From Hetaerina americana (lineage: Eukaryota; Arthropoda; Insecta; Odonata; Calopterygidae), in the NCBI GenBank assembly GCA_022747635.1, contig JAKTNV010000005.1, positions 83,792,969 through 83,856,968 of the forward strand: a DNA stretch of 64,000 bases. Direction: 5' to 3'. Below the pieces are notes generated by a model. It had not been told where the DNA came from. It did no database searches and worked only from the letters and a program-made list of their open reading frames with translations. A program made the position numbers and the translations under genes. Shown piece after piece: positions 44,176-55,482 of the stretch (position 1 is the first letter of the stretch; each line of letters opens with the position of its first letter).

Positions 44176-44596
44176 CATCAATATTTCATATAAAGAATCA
44201 TCTTGGCCTTTCAACGGTGAGTGTGTGTTGAAAGTCCCAGGATATATCAATTGTCGAAAAATTTAAGAGGTATCCCTGAATTAGATATCGAAAAGGGTTG
44301 CTGCTCTTGTCTGACCGATAACTCAAAAAGTTATACGCAATCTTTCGGCGGATCCATAAACCACTGAGTTCCTTCTATGCCTTCTTCGAATCGAACGTCT
44401 GGGGGCTGCAGAATGAGTGAGCTCTTTCTTTGAACAGCGAAAGAATTACAGCGATAAAGATGTTCGGTTAGTGGAAAAATGCAACGAGATAGCACGAAAC
44501 TTCAAAACACGACTGCGCACATTAATATCTTTGTATGCTCAATACCTGGGATTTGAGGACGCAGAAACTCTTTCTCGACTCAACGCCATGTAGCAG
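44176..44596. other. Intergenic, nothing recognised
   Basis: No motif or repeat family assigned. Confidence 0.3.
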
Positions 44597-44893
44597 TAGT
44601 ATTTTAGGGAGGCGACAGACAGCTAAGGTCATTTGCACCATAAGGGATGGATGGGAAAGGTGGAGAGAAACCCAGCGTCGGCATTAGCCTACTCTAAACG
44701 AAAGGTGCCTAGGGATCCACAGTTTAACGTCCCATCCGACGGACGTCGTACTCACTCAAAGTTCCCTCCACTAAGCACCTCAAGAAGGCATCTTGATACC
44801 ATTGAATAAAATCTGTCGCCTCCAGGATACGAACCCGGGCACTCTCGGTGGGAAGCCAGTACGTTAGCCACCGCACCACCACGATCCCCGATA
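44597..44893 (-). mobile_element. SINE S2, complete copy
   Basis: Minus strand, 5' to 3'. The head 'gtgcggtggctaacgtactg' (A-box-like) and 'gcccgggttcgtatcctgg' (B-box-like) is followed by 'tcaatggtatcaagatgcc', 'gtccgtcggatgggacgtta', 'gagtaggctaatgccgacg', 'gggtttctctccacc' and 'cttagctgtctgtcgcctc', ending with 'taaaatactactgctac'. Other copies: 3176 (tail only), 54885 and 55255. Confidence 0.8.
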
Positions 44894-46185
44894 ATGCTAC
44901 TTCCAACTAATTTCTTTAGTAATATAAAATAACCTTGCGGTTTCAATTCTACGCAAAGGGGAAAGAAACCAAGGTCGTAAAATGCATCGGCAGGTGAGAC
45001 GGCACAAATAGACAGATTTCGAGAAAAAAGCGTATTGGAAAGTTTAAATTTGATGATCGATTTTCCTCCTACGCAATACATAATCACAACCCAAAGAAGT
45101 TGCAAAGGAAACATAAAATGATTAAAAAGAGTCGTTTCAGCCGTGATATGGTGGAATGCCGTTAGTAATTAAAAATTGCCAATTTTTATGAATATTAAAT
45201 AATGCTTCCTCTTCCCAGGATTGTTCAAACCTCCTCCGGGGGAAAACTGTTTTTTTTTTTTTTTTAAAGTTCGAGTTTCGGCTCGGGAAAAGGATAGCTT
45301 TGGACCAATCACTCGAAGCCGAGTCAAACCCCGAGCCTCTATTAGCTCTATTAATTGCTCGGGCATAGAGTTTCCATTTGATGAAAATATGCCTCCCTAC
45401 ATCAAAAGGATATGCTTTACGAAGTTTAGCATTTAGTTCTTGGTAGTTTTAACTTGAACTTATAAATTGAGTGGTAGCGTTGAGATGCGTGATAACCGTG
45501 GTCTCTTCAGTTATACTTATGTATTAATGTCAATAAAGTGAAAACCTGGCCCTACTTGATTGAATTCATGCATTATGGTGGAAATAATTAAATTTCTCGA
45601 TAGCAAGGTGTGTTCTCCCTGATTAAGGTCATAACGGTCGAAACCTGTCGTGCTAGCTCGTTGGTACTTTTAGTAGGGAATCAGAGGAAATAAAAAGTCT
45701 GAAATTACTCGTTTTCTTAAAAAATGAAATCGGAAAAAAAGGCCTAGTGTTCACTGAATATCATACGGGAATCATGAATTCGTAACGAGAGCGAATCTTC
45801 CGTTAATTGTGAGGACGAGATATGGTGCTTGCCGTGGTTCATCGTGCATGCAGGACCAAGCAATACTCTTTTAGGTGTGTAGTTACGTAAACACTTCAGT
45901 AATGGCAGTTACCCGCAAAAAAAATTGTCCATGGTCCGGATACTTGGGCATACACTCGGCAGAAAAATCTTTAAAAAAAAAGGGATAAGGCATGTTGGAG
46001 GGGAAAATTGAGGAAAAGTCGTCAATGTGAGACTTTTTGAGTGTGATCCACATTAATAATTGCGTTCGTGGAATTGTAGTACGCTTTAATTCTTCTCACG
46101 AATGGTGCGAATCTCGGCGTTTTATCAATCTCCTCCCATCCCCTCCCATTTCACCCTCCATTCATTCACCCTCCTCCGCGAATTC
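44894..46185. other. Intergenic, nothing recognised
   Basis: Contains a T-run (45248-45266) and, near 45630, the phrase 'ctgattaaggtcataacgg' with 'tcgaaac' that superficially resembles Penelope-type ends (see rejected items). No gene. Confidence 0.4.
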
Positions 46186-46810
46186 TAGTGGCGGTCTTGC
46201 AGTATGCGCGCCCCCGACCCACCACCCTTCCCCCCCTCCACCCTCGCACGATCAATAGGGCAGTGCGCAGCCGCCCCCTCCCCGTCTCCTCCTCCCCCCC
46301 TGCACATCTCCGGTCCCACGGTTGGGGGGTGGGGAAGGAGGGAGGGGGCGAGGGTGACTGGCCTGGTGGTTGGGGGGGTGGTTGCTGGAGGGAGAGATAG
46401 TCTGTCCCTACTACTCCCCGCCCTTTCGCTTTCCGCCTCTCCACGAGCGGGCTCAACCTCACTCCGTCCTCCCAGTCCCCCTTCCCGCCCCGAGGGGTTC
46501 CCGGAGGAGTAAAAGGGTTTTCTGGGCTGGGGTAGAGTGGAGAGAGCGGTGGTGAGCTGGCTAGGTCTTGGCAGAGGGGGAAAAGCACCTTGTATTTTTC
46601 ACTGGCGCGCGAGCTGTGCGCGCGGTGGGTGGAGGAGGTTTTGGAGGCCTCTCCTCCTCCCCCCCTGTAGTCCTCCCGGCGCAGCGTGCCCTCTCTCCCG
46701 GGAGCTCGCCGTCGTCGGGGATCCAGGGGTCGAGAGTGCGGGAGGCGTCTCGCCCACAAGCCGGCGACTCGCGACGCCGTTCCACCAGGCACAGCGAAAC
46801 CTCCAAATAG
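46186..46810. other. GC-rich, G-run and CpG-dense block
   Basis: GC content far above the surroundings, with plus-strand G-runs concentrated at 46322-46385 and many CpG at 46600-46800. It holds long open frames on both strands (for example 46166-46870 minus, 46537-46968 plus) with low-complexity Pro/Ser/Arg/Gly composition and no known domain. It could be a CpG island or first-exon region of a host gene. I cannot identify the gene. Confidence 0.4.
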
Positions 46811-48499
46811 CGGACACTCTTGGGACCACGGAGATTGTCCCCTTTCCAGAGGGAGACTTGAAAAGCACATACCTCAAAGTTTACCTAAGCCCTTTCTGTA
46901 CCCACTCAGAAAATTTTATCTTTCAAATTTTATCCGAGAATATTTTACGGGTTCTATTAAAAGAATAATGATAATGTTTGAATAAATACTTGATTTTATT
47001 AGTTAAGCGTGTGCAAACTCAGACAAGAATCGCCGTTGTGCGGAGACAAGTAGAGGTAGGGGCACCAACGAGGCGGTGTTTTACTTCTCACAGACGCCAC
47101 TAGAATGCGACACCTTACTAATTGTGATCCATTGAGCAGTTCGAGTGTATAAAGACCAGTGTCTTCTTTTTTGGTACAGACCTTATACATGTATGTGCGT
47201 GTAAGAAACTTGGATATAACAGACATCTCGGTCGGTGGCCACGTTCATCTCGACTCGACTTGTGCGCTTCATTTTCAAACATTTTTCTCGCCCAGCATCC
47301 TGATCGATGTACCAAAACTTATGCTATTGAATTGAATTAACAAATCTGAACTTAGGTGCAGGCACCACGCCCAGCAATACTCAACTGTCGTGATGACTGG
47401 GCAGTTTAGTTGGTTCTTTTCAAGTCGTTGTTTGGTGCATCTCCAGAATAAAGAAATAGTTTATCGATTTTTGTCGCCGGCGTAGTATCCCGCAATTTCA
47501 TGTATAACCACAAAATTGTAATGGCATCTGACGAGTGCTTTTCACGAATATTTCATTCTCTTCGAAGTCCTGTGTTTCATATAGCGAGCTCTATAACAGT
47601 TTAAATGCAATAAATGTGAAAGTGATTGCGACTGGTAGTGCTTTTACGTGTGTATTTCCATTGCTGATCGTGGCCAAATTTGTAACTTTTGTCAGCATAG
47701 ATTCTTTTACTGTTTTATAATCTCGTGATGCAATTTCTGAATGTGGGTCCTTTGGAAATTTCAAGTTACCTTAAAGCCTTCAAGTTACCTCACCTTACCA
47801 AGGAACCTTAAAGCTTACATTCAAGTCGTCTTGCACGATTTTTCTTGTCAAAGTTTCATTTTGTCAAGTGAAAGAGGCCATAGCGGTGAAAATAGAAGCA
47901 CATAACTTCTTCTATCTTGGAATACCTGTCGTTAACATTCTACAGATGATAAATTTAAGTAGAAGAGGGAAGACATTTATACGCGAAGAAATTAAATCAC
48001 CTTAGAGCTAACTGTTGATTCATTCCCCCATGGAACTGCATGCACTGTCGTTTTGAATGAATTATCAATTTTAAGGAGATGTTTGAGAGATGTATGTTCC
48101 CATATGGTAATGAACTCATGAGTCTTCATAGAACAGCGTTTGTTTCCCTCATTTAGTTCCCTTTGGTTAGAGACCTTGACTAAGGTCTCTAAACAAAGGA
48201 CACTAAATGAGCAAAAGGCTCATATCGACCGTTTGGGAATTTTAAACCTGTTTTTATTGAGAATTTCCTCTATTTAATAGGTGATGTCCCTATGCCTCGA
48301 TGCTCTCGCTTTTTAATATTAACGATTGAAAACTAACAATTTTTATGAGTTATTATGAAGCAAACAAAAGAAAATAGTTCATCCACAAGAAATATTATAT
48401 CCACCACACTTACAAATGTTTGGTGATGTGTATAATGATTGGAAATAATTGGTTCGTTCAATGAGTCCTTATGAAAGAAATATAAAAAAACCACAAACA
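46811..48499. other. Intergenic; one imperfect hairpin
   Basis: No gene recognised. Around 48147-48212 an imperfect palindrome pairs 'ctcatttag' and 'agagacctt' on the left with 'aaggtctct' and 'taaatgag' on the right. Confidence 0.4.
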
Positions 48500-48745
48500 T
48501 GGTAATAAACCCAACCATGATGTGTGAATTCCATAACGGCATGTGAAATTCACACATCTTGGAAGAAGGGGGGGGGAGTTCCTTTCCCTGTGCCGGCTAT
48601 GGTTTCCCAGGAAATCTGATATCCGAAAAATTACGTAGCTGGAGGGTGGAGCTGCAGGTGACCAAAGAGGCTTGCCCGGGAATCAAACCCGGGCCCTCCG
48701 GTCAGTAGTCCAGCGCTCTATCCCCTGGACTACCGCGATCCACAG
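48500..48745 (-). mobile_element. SINE S1
   Basis: Minus-strand copy with tail 'ggcatgtgaaattcacacat' (the palindromic tail motif), body 'ctatggtttcccaggaaatc' and 'tatccgaaaaattacgtagc', B-box complement 'gggaatcaaacccggg' and A-box side 'atcccctggactaccgc'. The head is the best conserved of the minus-strand copies. Confidence 0.8.
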
Positions 48746-48839
48746 GAAAAAATATTTAATTGAAAAAAAAAAGATTTTGTATAAAACAAAAATTATTTTG
48801 TGTAGATTTTTGTCTTTGATTCGTCGATCACTCAACACC

Positions 48840-49085
48840 GTATCGTGGATTTAGTCAATCATTTCCGAGGAATTCACTTCGGCTGGACGTCCCGAATGAT
48901 CATCATTTGTGGGTGTGCGGCCACGTTTAAACTCATTTACCCAATTTTCAACAGTCGCAAACACAGGAGCAGATGTGCTATGAACTTCATCCAACTCGGC
49001 TCTTATCTATTTCGGCGTTAAACATTTTCGATAGAAGTGTTTGATAACCGCAAGAAACTCATTTTTTTAATTTTTCTAAAAAAAC
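48840..49085 (-). pseudogene. mariner B transposase, N-terminal fragment
   Basis: Minus strand: after a decayed start, VHSTSAPVFATVENWVNEF, KRGRTPTNDDHSGRPAEVN and SSEMID are readable. This is the first helix-turn-helix and GRP linker region of the mariner group to which the C-terminal fragment at 21546-22172 belongs. A stop interrupts the region before it ('ctatttcgg' complement). Nothing of the catalytic domain follows. Confidence 0.75.
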
Positions 49086-49834
49086 AAAAGTTTGTTGTTT
49101 CAGTCGACTATGAAAATGGAACTACGTCATGGAAATAGCTGAAACTTAATCAGTAGTCTGGTGAGAAATGAGGCTAACTAAAGGTAAAGCTTTTTCCGAT
49201 ACTACGAGCGAGTATTCTCTTTGATTTTATTAGGAATTGTTGAACTACCCTCCTATCTAAATATAGGTATAATTTATTGATAAGATGTAGGAAATATAAC
49301 GTAAATATTCTCAGGGTGCATAAATATTGAGTTGTTCCACGTCAGGTGGCGCTTATTTCGTTTAATGAACTGGAAACCTTGTTGGTATAGCATGAATGCT
49401 ATTAAGCTAACATGCGTACCCCAGCGTAAAGAGATTATTAATGTGTTATCATGCTAATTTATTGACATGAAGTATAAAAATGAAGAATAATTGTTATATG
49501 CACTAGTGAAAATTTTTCAAAATGTGACTAAAGTGAGCAACGAAAAGGATTTTGAAGCCTCCCAAGGATAACGGAGAAAGCAGGAAACGGAATCAATGAC
49601 CACCACGCTAATAGGATCTCAGAAAGCGAGTCATCCAGACAACAACTGAACATCGTTATCGCTATGAAGGCATTCTCTTTGCAAGTAGTCAAGTTTTCGT
49701 TATCAGACTGCGGTGTTGGCTTACAGATTTTTTGAATAAATTTTTATAAAGATGGATCATTGACTTTTTATCGTAAAAATAATATAGGGTAGCATAAAGT
49801 ACCTTATTTGATTATCTATTTATCTACTCAATAC
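49086..49834. other. Intergenic, nothing recognised
   Basis: AT-rich, no motif. Confidence 0.35.
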
Positions 49835-50290
49835 CCCGCAAGCCGCCGCAAGGGAGTGTGGCGGGGGGTGCTAGGGCACCGCCCATATTTAAGAAAAAAA
49901 CAGCATGCAAAAGCCACAAATTTATACAATCCACAAACAAAAAACATGGTACGAATTTATGCAAAAACCTTTAGAACCCTCACACCTGCAAGCACACTTA
50001 ACTACCAGCTAACATACACATGCACCTACAAATAAACCTGATGTCTGTGCAATGTTTAATTTTGTTCCGACTTGTAAATTCAATCTTTTTAATGTTTCTA
50101 AAATGACTTCGGTTTCTTACTGTTATGATTCCTGATTGTTCGGGGAAAGAATGAGTATTTGTATCTATCTGTACTGGAATCTATCTCCCTTATTTTATCT
50201 ATGTGGCCTGATCTACCTAAGTAGCGTGGGGCCATTAGAATTCCTTCAGTGTCATCGTTAAACTCGTTTGTTTTCTTTTTAAATATCATT
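49835..50290 (-). mobile_element. CR1-like LINE C-terminus and 3' end
   Basis: Left end 'ccccgcaagccgccgcaagg' then 'gtgtggcggggggtgctagg'. On the minus strand 50289-50098 reads DDTEGILMAPRYLGRSGHID followed by DSSTDRYKYSFFPRTI and RNHN, the CR1-type terminal motif, longer and better preserved than at 17990-18178. The RT domain is missing. Confidence 0.7.
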
Positions 50291-50317
50291 TAGTATTGAT
50301 TATAATCAATACTAAAT
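50288..50317. repeat. 30-bp perfect palindrome
   Basis: 'atttagtattgatta' is followed immediately by its reverse complement, with no loop. It marks the 5' truncation edge of the CR1-like copy, and the flanks (aaatat/atattt) extend the pairing imperfectly. Confidence 0.85.
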
Positions 50318-50780
50318 TATATTTAAAATTAAATATTTTAATTAGATGAATCCTATGTAGAAAAATGGCTGAGATTGCGTTCAAATCCGTGTCTTAAAAT
50401 CAAATAATGTATTTATTCTAATGCAACCTAAGAATTCGGTGGTACCTTGTCAGCTTAATGATTGTTTCTTGAAGCGTAATTGATGACTCGTTTTAAAACC
50501 ATCGTTATGAATCAAATGCATTGTTACGAAAAAACGGCTCTCATATTGATGGCTTAACCTTCTTATGGGGAAAGCATTTTTCTTATTGGAGATTGATTTC
50601 AATTCCCGTTTTCAACGGAAACGCTTGATTCGATGTCCCACTTGAGAACACGTTTAGAACATCTTCCAAATGAACTCTGTTGTTTGTGGGTACATAATGT
50701 TTTACTGGGCACAATAACTCGGCAACTTATAACCGCAGCAGCAATAAATTTAATGTTTAACAATTTTACTAAGAATGGAA
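50318..50780. other. Intergenic, nothing recognised
   Basis: No motif recognised. Confidence 0.3.
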
Positions 50781-50965
50781 CGGGACGTGATAGTTCAGTT
50801 TTAAGGGGCGGGACGACTAACTGGAGGGCTCGGGTTCGATTCCCTCTGGGCGACTATGTATCTGAGATGTGTGATTTTTTTTCGGGTAGAAGATGTCCTT
50901 GGAAAATCAAAGGGACACAGGGAAAGGAACTGCCCCCTTTTACCCTGTTTATCTGTGGATTTCTT
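50781..50965 (+). mobile_element. SINE S4, different tRNA head but S1-like body
   Basis: Head with 'gtgatagttcagttttaagg' (A-box-like) and 'cgggttcgattccctc' (B-box). The body 'tttttcgggtagaag', 'cttggaaaatcaaaggg' and 'cacagggaaaggaactg' is clearly related to the body of SINE S1 (19573-19640), while the head is not the same tRNA-like sequence. Confidence 0.65.
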
Positions 50966-50999
50966 ACGCCGTTGGTCTTTGTGCACATTATACGCACAC

Positions 51000-51545
51000 C
51001 CAATTTTACTTTTAAGGGCATTTCCACTTTCCAGGTGTCTCCCTGTATTCCCGTCCTCCAGTCTTCTAGTTCGTTGCAATATTTCTCTTCCAAACCTCAT
51101 TCTTCATGATTAAGGCTATTTCTGGTCTCTCCTTGTTTTCCTAGGCCTTCTCACGTTTCCTCCTTTCTGGTGGTGACCATTCTAACAGAGTCCTTGGCCA
51201 TTTTTCCTCATCCATTCTTCGTACATGGCAATACCATTAGAGAGCTGGTGTCTGGATTCTTTCTACCAATGAATTTTTTATGCCCATTACTTGTGTAGTG
51301 TTTTCATTTTTTTCCCATTCTTACTTGAATACCCTGGCTCCCTTCCGTAATCCTCTCCATCTCCACAGGTTTTAATTTACTTTCAAGGCGTTCACTCAAA
51401 GTCTAGCTCTATGCCCCGTAAGTCAATGCTCCTTACTATTGTGTGTGAGATTCTATTCTTTTATTTCCTTAAACATAACTCTGCTCTGTAAGACCCCATT
51501 TAACATTTTAATTGCTCCTCGAGCTTGAAGTACTCTTGGGATCTA
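51000..51545 (-). mobile_element. LINE-C, RTE-type C-terminal tail (fragment)
   Basis: Minus strand: RIQTPAL, a stop, WYCHVRRMDEEKWPRTLLEW, SPPERRKRE, then after a slip MKNEVWKRNIATN. The WxGHVxRMxxxRxPKxxLEW plus RRKRGRPRKTW arrangement ends many arthropod RTE-like retrotransposon proteins. Frame changes and stops show decay, and the RT domain is not present. SINE S4 lies immediately to the left. Confidence 0.65.
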
Positions 51546-51807
51546 CATTTCAATTCAAACCTTGAGGATTACTAAATAGTGCAACCTAAAGGCTTAAACT
51601 GTTTCACTGATTTTATGGTTTTTTTGGGGCGTATTGACAGCTTTTCCATTTCTTCGCACGACCAGTTATTCGGCTTTATTCACGTTTACTCGAAGTCAAC
51701 CTACTTCAAAGGCTTCAATAACTTTATTACCATAAACATAGCATCCTGCCAGGTAAAAGCAATCAATACCTGTTAATCTGAAATTAGTAGAAGGTACATT
51801 CATGTAC

Positions 51808-52746
51808 GAAGGTAGGCTGAAAAGTAATGCACACATGCTTGTAGACCACAAGCAAAAACAAATAGCAAGATCCGGATAAAAGTGCATTAAAGTACAATTA
51901 TTAACTTTTAAAATAATATTTTTGTTTTTCAACATAGTCACCGTTAAGGCTTACACATTTCTCGCAACGGGTAACAAGTTTTTTCATTCCGTCACTGAAA
52001 AGCTCTTCGGACCCTTCTCGAATCCAGGACTTGACCACTACCTTCACCTCATCCGAGGTGTAATGATTACCCTTGAGGTGTCTCTTGATTTGTGGAAAAA
52101 ATAAAAATCGTAAGGCGCATGATCGGGGGAATGAGGAGGGTATGGAATCGGTCCAAATTTCAGGTTTCACAGAGCCTCTTCAGTTGCGCGCGAGGTGTGT
52201 GGACGAGCGTAGTCATGTTGCAAGATTATTGACGCCAGGCTGCCTTTAAAACGACAAACTCGACGTTGGATGTATATCATTCGCTTTTGAGTGATTCGCC
52301 GGTCATTTTGAATCAAATCTTCGACGAGTTAGCGATGTTTATCGTCTGTGGCAGCGATCGGTTGTCCGATACGTGTTTCATCAACAATTATGGCTTTTCC
52401 AGGCTCGCTACCACCAAATGTTATTACCCATCGATTTAGAGTAGACCTATCAACAGCATCGTCAACATAAACAGCCTTTAAACGACGATGAAACTCATTA
52501 GGAGTCACTTTTTCAGCAGTCAAAAATTAGGACAACAGCGCGCTGTTTAACTCGCGTTGACATAGCACTAGAACACGTCTCCTTACTTCCGCTTCTCAAA
52601 ATACACTGGATGAATGTAACGACCTCAAACGTACGCATTTGTGTTGAGGGGGGAATGTTACTTCCACATGCCACCGGGAGTGCTTCTCAAGGTCATTTTG
52701 TTTGTGGTCTACAAGCATGTGTGCATTAGTTTTCGGCCTACGCTCG
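51808..52746 (-). mobile_element. mariner D, non-autonomous internally deleted copy (939 bp)
   Basis: 45-bp terminal inverted repeats: 51808-51852 begins 'cgaaggtaggctgaaaagta', and the complement of 52702-52746 begins 'cgagcgtaggccgaaaacta'; four mismatches. TA flanks both sides (51806-51807, 52747-52748). The element is some 350-400 bp shorter than a full mariner because the middle of the transposase is gone. The ends are intact, so a matching transposase supplied elsewhere could have mobilised it. Confidence 0.9.
51901..52575 (-). pseudogene. mariner D transposase remnant, catalytic core deleted
   Basis: Starts near 52563 with MSTRVKQRAVVLI. A one-base shift then leads into LTAEKVTPNEFHRRLKAVYV, DDAVDRSTLNRWVI and GKAIIVDETRIGQPIAATDD (DNA-binding half). 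After about 52330 the frame jumps to the C-terminal third: FFPQIKRHLKGNHYTSDEV, VVKSWIREGSEELFSDGMKK and EKCVSLNGDYVEK, ending at 51901. The first two catalytic Asp motifs are deleted. Sequences of this family are widespread in insects. Confidence 0.85.
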
Positions 52747-52748
52747 TA

Positions 52749-53699
52749 TATTGCTCAGTGCCTAAATGGGACGCCCATTCCTCCAGAGGATCGAGTCAAT
52801 TGTTCAAACGCATTCTGCACATATGTTCTGCCCTTATGTTTCCACTGCGTGCTTCTTCATGAATGACGTTGGAAGGGGGTAAAATTACGCTGGACTCACA
52901 TTTCATGAGTTACCGGGGAGATTTAATGTACTGATTCAACCGATCCCTAAAGCAAACCACGGCCAGCTGTTCTCTTCTGGGGATCATTTTCCCCCCGAGG
53001 CCACACCTGCTAATTTAAATGACCGACCAAGGACTTCATTGGTGGAGCATTTCGAAGCTCAGGTCGACCGGAATATGGGTCCCTTTAAATCAAAATGGGG
53101 AGTCTCATGGGGAGCGTTAGGGGAAGCAAACTCTCTGGCCATTCGCAGGATTCACTACTGATTGATGAGAAATGGTGGGTGGGTGATCTCTTTGCGTGTG
53201 TTTCGGGCTAGCAGATCGCAAACAACCGCCTCGAACGCATTACGCGCTCTCCTGTCTGATTGTAAGCTTCTATTTACTTCACCTTGTGAATTTTGAATTA
53301 AGCCCATTGCCTAAATTGCTATCGTTCTTTCTCGCGTATTTGCGGGCTTCCTTTCTGGACTAGAATGGACGGCTAATGTCAGCAATAACATTATCTGTGA
53401 AGGGTAAGGAGCGACCAATTTTAACGGAGATATGTCTACTGCTAAGTAATGCGGAATCATATAGAGCGCTGGGTTAATACAATACATGTAAGTGACAGCA
53501 TTATTCTTGAATAGCTCTTGTATGAAAGGGACCGAGACAGGATTTTGGTTTCGCTAACATCGTTATTGTGGTCGATATGACGTTTCTTTTGTTTTGGCTC
53601 AAATTTTCCGTTGATTCATTTAACTTTTATCTTCACGTCCTTAATATACGTACTTGTGTCTTTATTTTTATTTGGTTACTGGTATTTTTAATATACTGC
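52749..53699. other. Intergenic, nothing recognised
   Basis: No gene or repeat assigned. Confidence 0.35.
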
Positions 53700-53957
53700 T
53701 TATATAGAAATACCATAAACACAGTAACCAACCCGAAGGTCGGTTTGGTACGATGGTAATTTGATACGGCGTGTGAAATTCACTCATCAGGGCAGGGAGG
53801 CCAGTTCCTTTCCCTGTGCCGATTATGGTTCCCCAGGATATTCTGGTGTCCGAAAAATAACATAGCTGCAGGTGACCAAAGGGGCTTACCCGGGAATCGA
53901 ACCCGGGCCCTCCGGTCAGCAGTCCAACGCTATACCCATGGACTATTTTGATCCAAA
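53700..53957 (-). mobile_element. SINE S1
   Basis: Minus-strand copy including the full 3' end ('accataaacacagtaaccaa' and 'cccgaaggtcggtttgg'), the tail 'gtgtgaaattcac', body 'gattatggttccccaggata' and B-box complement 'gggaatcgaacccggg'. Near full-length. Confidence 0.82.
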
Positions 53958-54769
53958 TTGCTTATATGCTAAGTGAAAAAAAGGCATTTGATTATACAGG
54001 AATATGTGATAGAATATGAAAAAATGGTGTTCGGTCAGTGGTACCAGTATCCTCTTTTCTTATAATTTCTCATCTTGTCGCCCCTTTCTCCAGGGGGGGG
54101 GCACTCCTCCCCCCACATTTTTTCCACCCCAGCCGCGTCGTAGTAATGCTAATATTTATATTTAGCGTTTTTTCTGCAGTCGTTCGACTTCATGCGCTGG
54201 TAGCGCCTAACTGTGAACGCCTGAAGGATCTTAGGTCAAGAGTTCGGTCACTTTGCTCTGTTATCTTCGTACTGTTTGATCCAGGCATTTCGATCCTCAA
54301 TCAGGGAATCGACTATAACTAACAGCAGTTTCCCGTTCTAGCTCCTGTTGGGAAAAATCAATGTGAATGGTATGCGCCAATCTTCTGTTGTGATAAGATC
54401 ACCCAGTTTTTGTTCTTTTCAGTGGAATTTCGCGTCGACGATCGTGCCCATACCAATTTTCCGTTGTGTTTTTTTCCTTCCCCCCCCTGTCCGCCGATGA
54501 AAGAGCCTCGAATGAATACTAAGGTGGGTCGTGCTATCTTGAAATGGTCTTTGCATCCTTCAGTCATTCGCTGCGTAGGCTTCGGTGGACACGCCATCGA
54601 CGATGGAAGGGTGACTAATCGACCGACGTCCGTAGTAGTATTCTCATCTGCTCTCAAGCCGTGTGTTCGGACACCAGGAAAATTCAGCTTCAGTAATTGA
54701 AAAAAAAAATTCTGGTTCGATTTTCCCACACTGGTAATGCGTCCTTGTTCATGCGATCCTGATAAGGCA
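53958..54769. other. Intergenic, nothing recognised
   Basis: A short C/T-rich stretch near 54090-54130. No motif. Confidence 0.35.
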
Positions 54770-54882
54770 CTCCTGGCTTTTCGTCAGTGACCTCGAGGGT
54801 TCCCTACACCCATGCTCCAAGCGGGACTCGAAACCTTGACAGCGGTCGAGCACCCGATACCCTCCTAACTAACTCCGACCCT
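54770..54882 (-). mobile_element. tRNA-derived SINE-like unit (unassigned)
   Basis: Minus-strand 'ggagttagttaggagggtat' (A-box-like) and 'ggtttcgagtcccgc' (B-box) about 35 nt apart. I find no second copy in the window, so it could be a lone tRNA relic. Confidence 0.45.
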
Positions 54883-54884
54883 GT

Positions 54885-55240
54885 TTAATATGAGTGGGTA
54901 TTCAGTTGGTGGCAATTTTAATGGCTTCCAACTTCAAAAGCTCTGGTTTGTTAACTGGCGGAGGTAGGATTTTTCATTGGTATCCCCGATTCCTAATTGG
55001 CAGTGTTGTGAGGGAAGGTCTTCATATGGAGTATGGCATCTGTCGGATGGTGCGTTGAATTGCGTGAGGCCGTGGCACTTTTCGTCGAAAGAGTCGGCTA
55101 ATGCCGTGCTGAGCGTCTCTCCATCCAATCTTCCCCCATTCCTAGAACACCAGGCCTCTTGAAGATATCCACGTACAATTACCTACCCCTAAAGGCGCAA
55201 AAGCATCAGCTGTCAGTCGCCCATCTTAAAACCACAAGGC
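54885..55240 (+). mobile_element. SINE S2, diverged copy
   Basis: Block order as at 44597 (minus): 'ggatttttcattggtatccc', 'atctgtcggatggtgcgttg', 'gagtcggctaatgccg', 'gtctctccatcc', 'tcagctgtcagtcgccc'. The tRNA head (54890-54955) is barely recognisable. Confidence 0.6.
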
Positions 55241-55254
55241 ACATTGTAAAAGTG

Positions 55255-55482
55255 AGGGAGATCAAGATGGTGCGGTGGCAAGCGTGCTGGCTTCCCATCC
55301 AGAGAGTCCGGCTTCCAATCCCGGCGGTGTCGAATATTTGTCAGTGGTATCTCTTGGTGCCTTTCGTTAAGAGTAGGCCAATGCCGACACCGGGTTTCTC
55401 TCCACCCTTCATCCTTTCCTGTCCCTCCTAAATGGCGCCAATGACCTCAGCTGTCGGTCGCCTCCCCTAAATACTACTACTG
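55255..55482 (+). mobile_element. SINE S2, younger copy with internal deletion
   Basis: Head 'atggtgcggtggcaagcgtg' and 'cttccaatcccggcgg', 'tgtcagtggtatctcttgg', then directly 'tttcgttaagagtaggccaa', 'gggtttctctccaccc', 'cctcagctgtcggtcgcctc' and 'taaatactactactg'. About 70 bp of the S2 middle are missing. It lies in tandem with the preceding copy. Confidence 0.72.

Noticed and set aside
45620..45660. A third hammerhead-like Penelope end ('ctgattaagg' then 'tcgaaac')
   Set aside because: The stem II strands are both GGTC and cannot pair, and CUGAUUA departs from the core. Similarity is superficial.
46166..46870. 234-codon minus-strand frame and overlapping plus-strand frames
   Set aside because: GC-rich, stop-poor sequence gives long frames on both strands at once. 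Composition is low-complexity Pro/Ser/Arg/Gly and no domain is recognisable.
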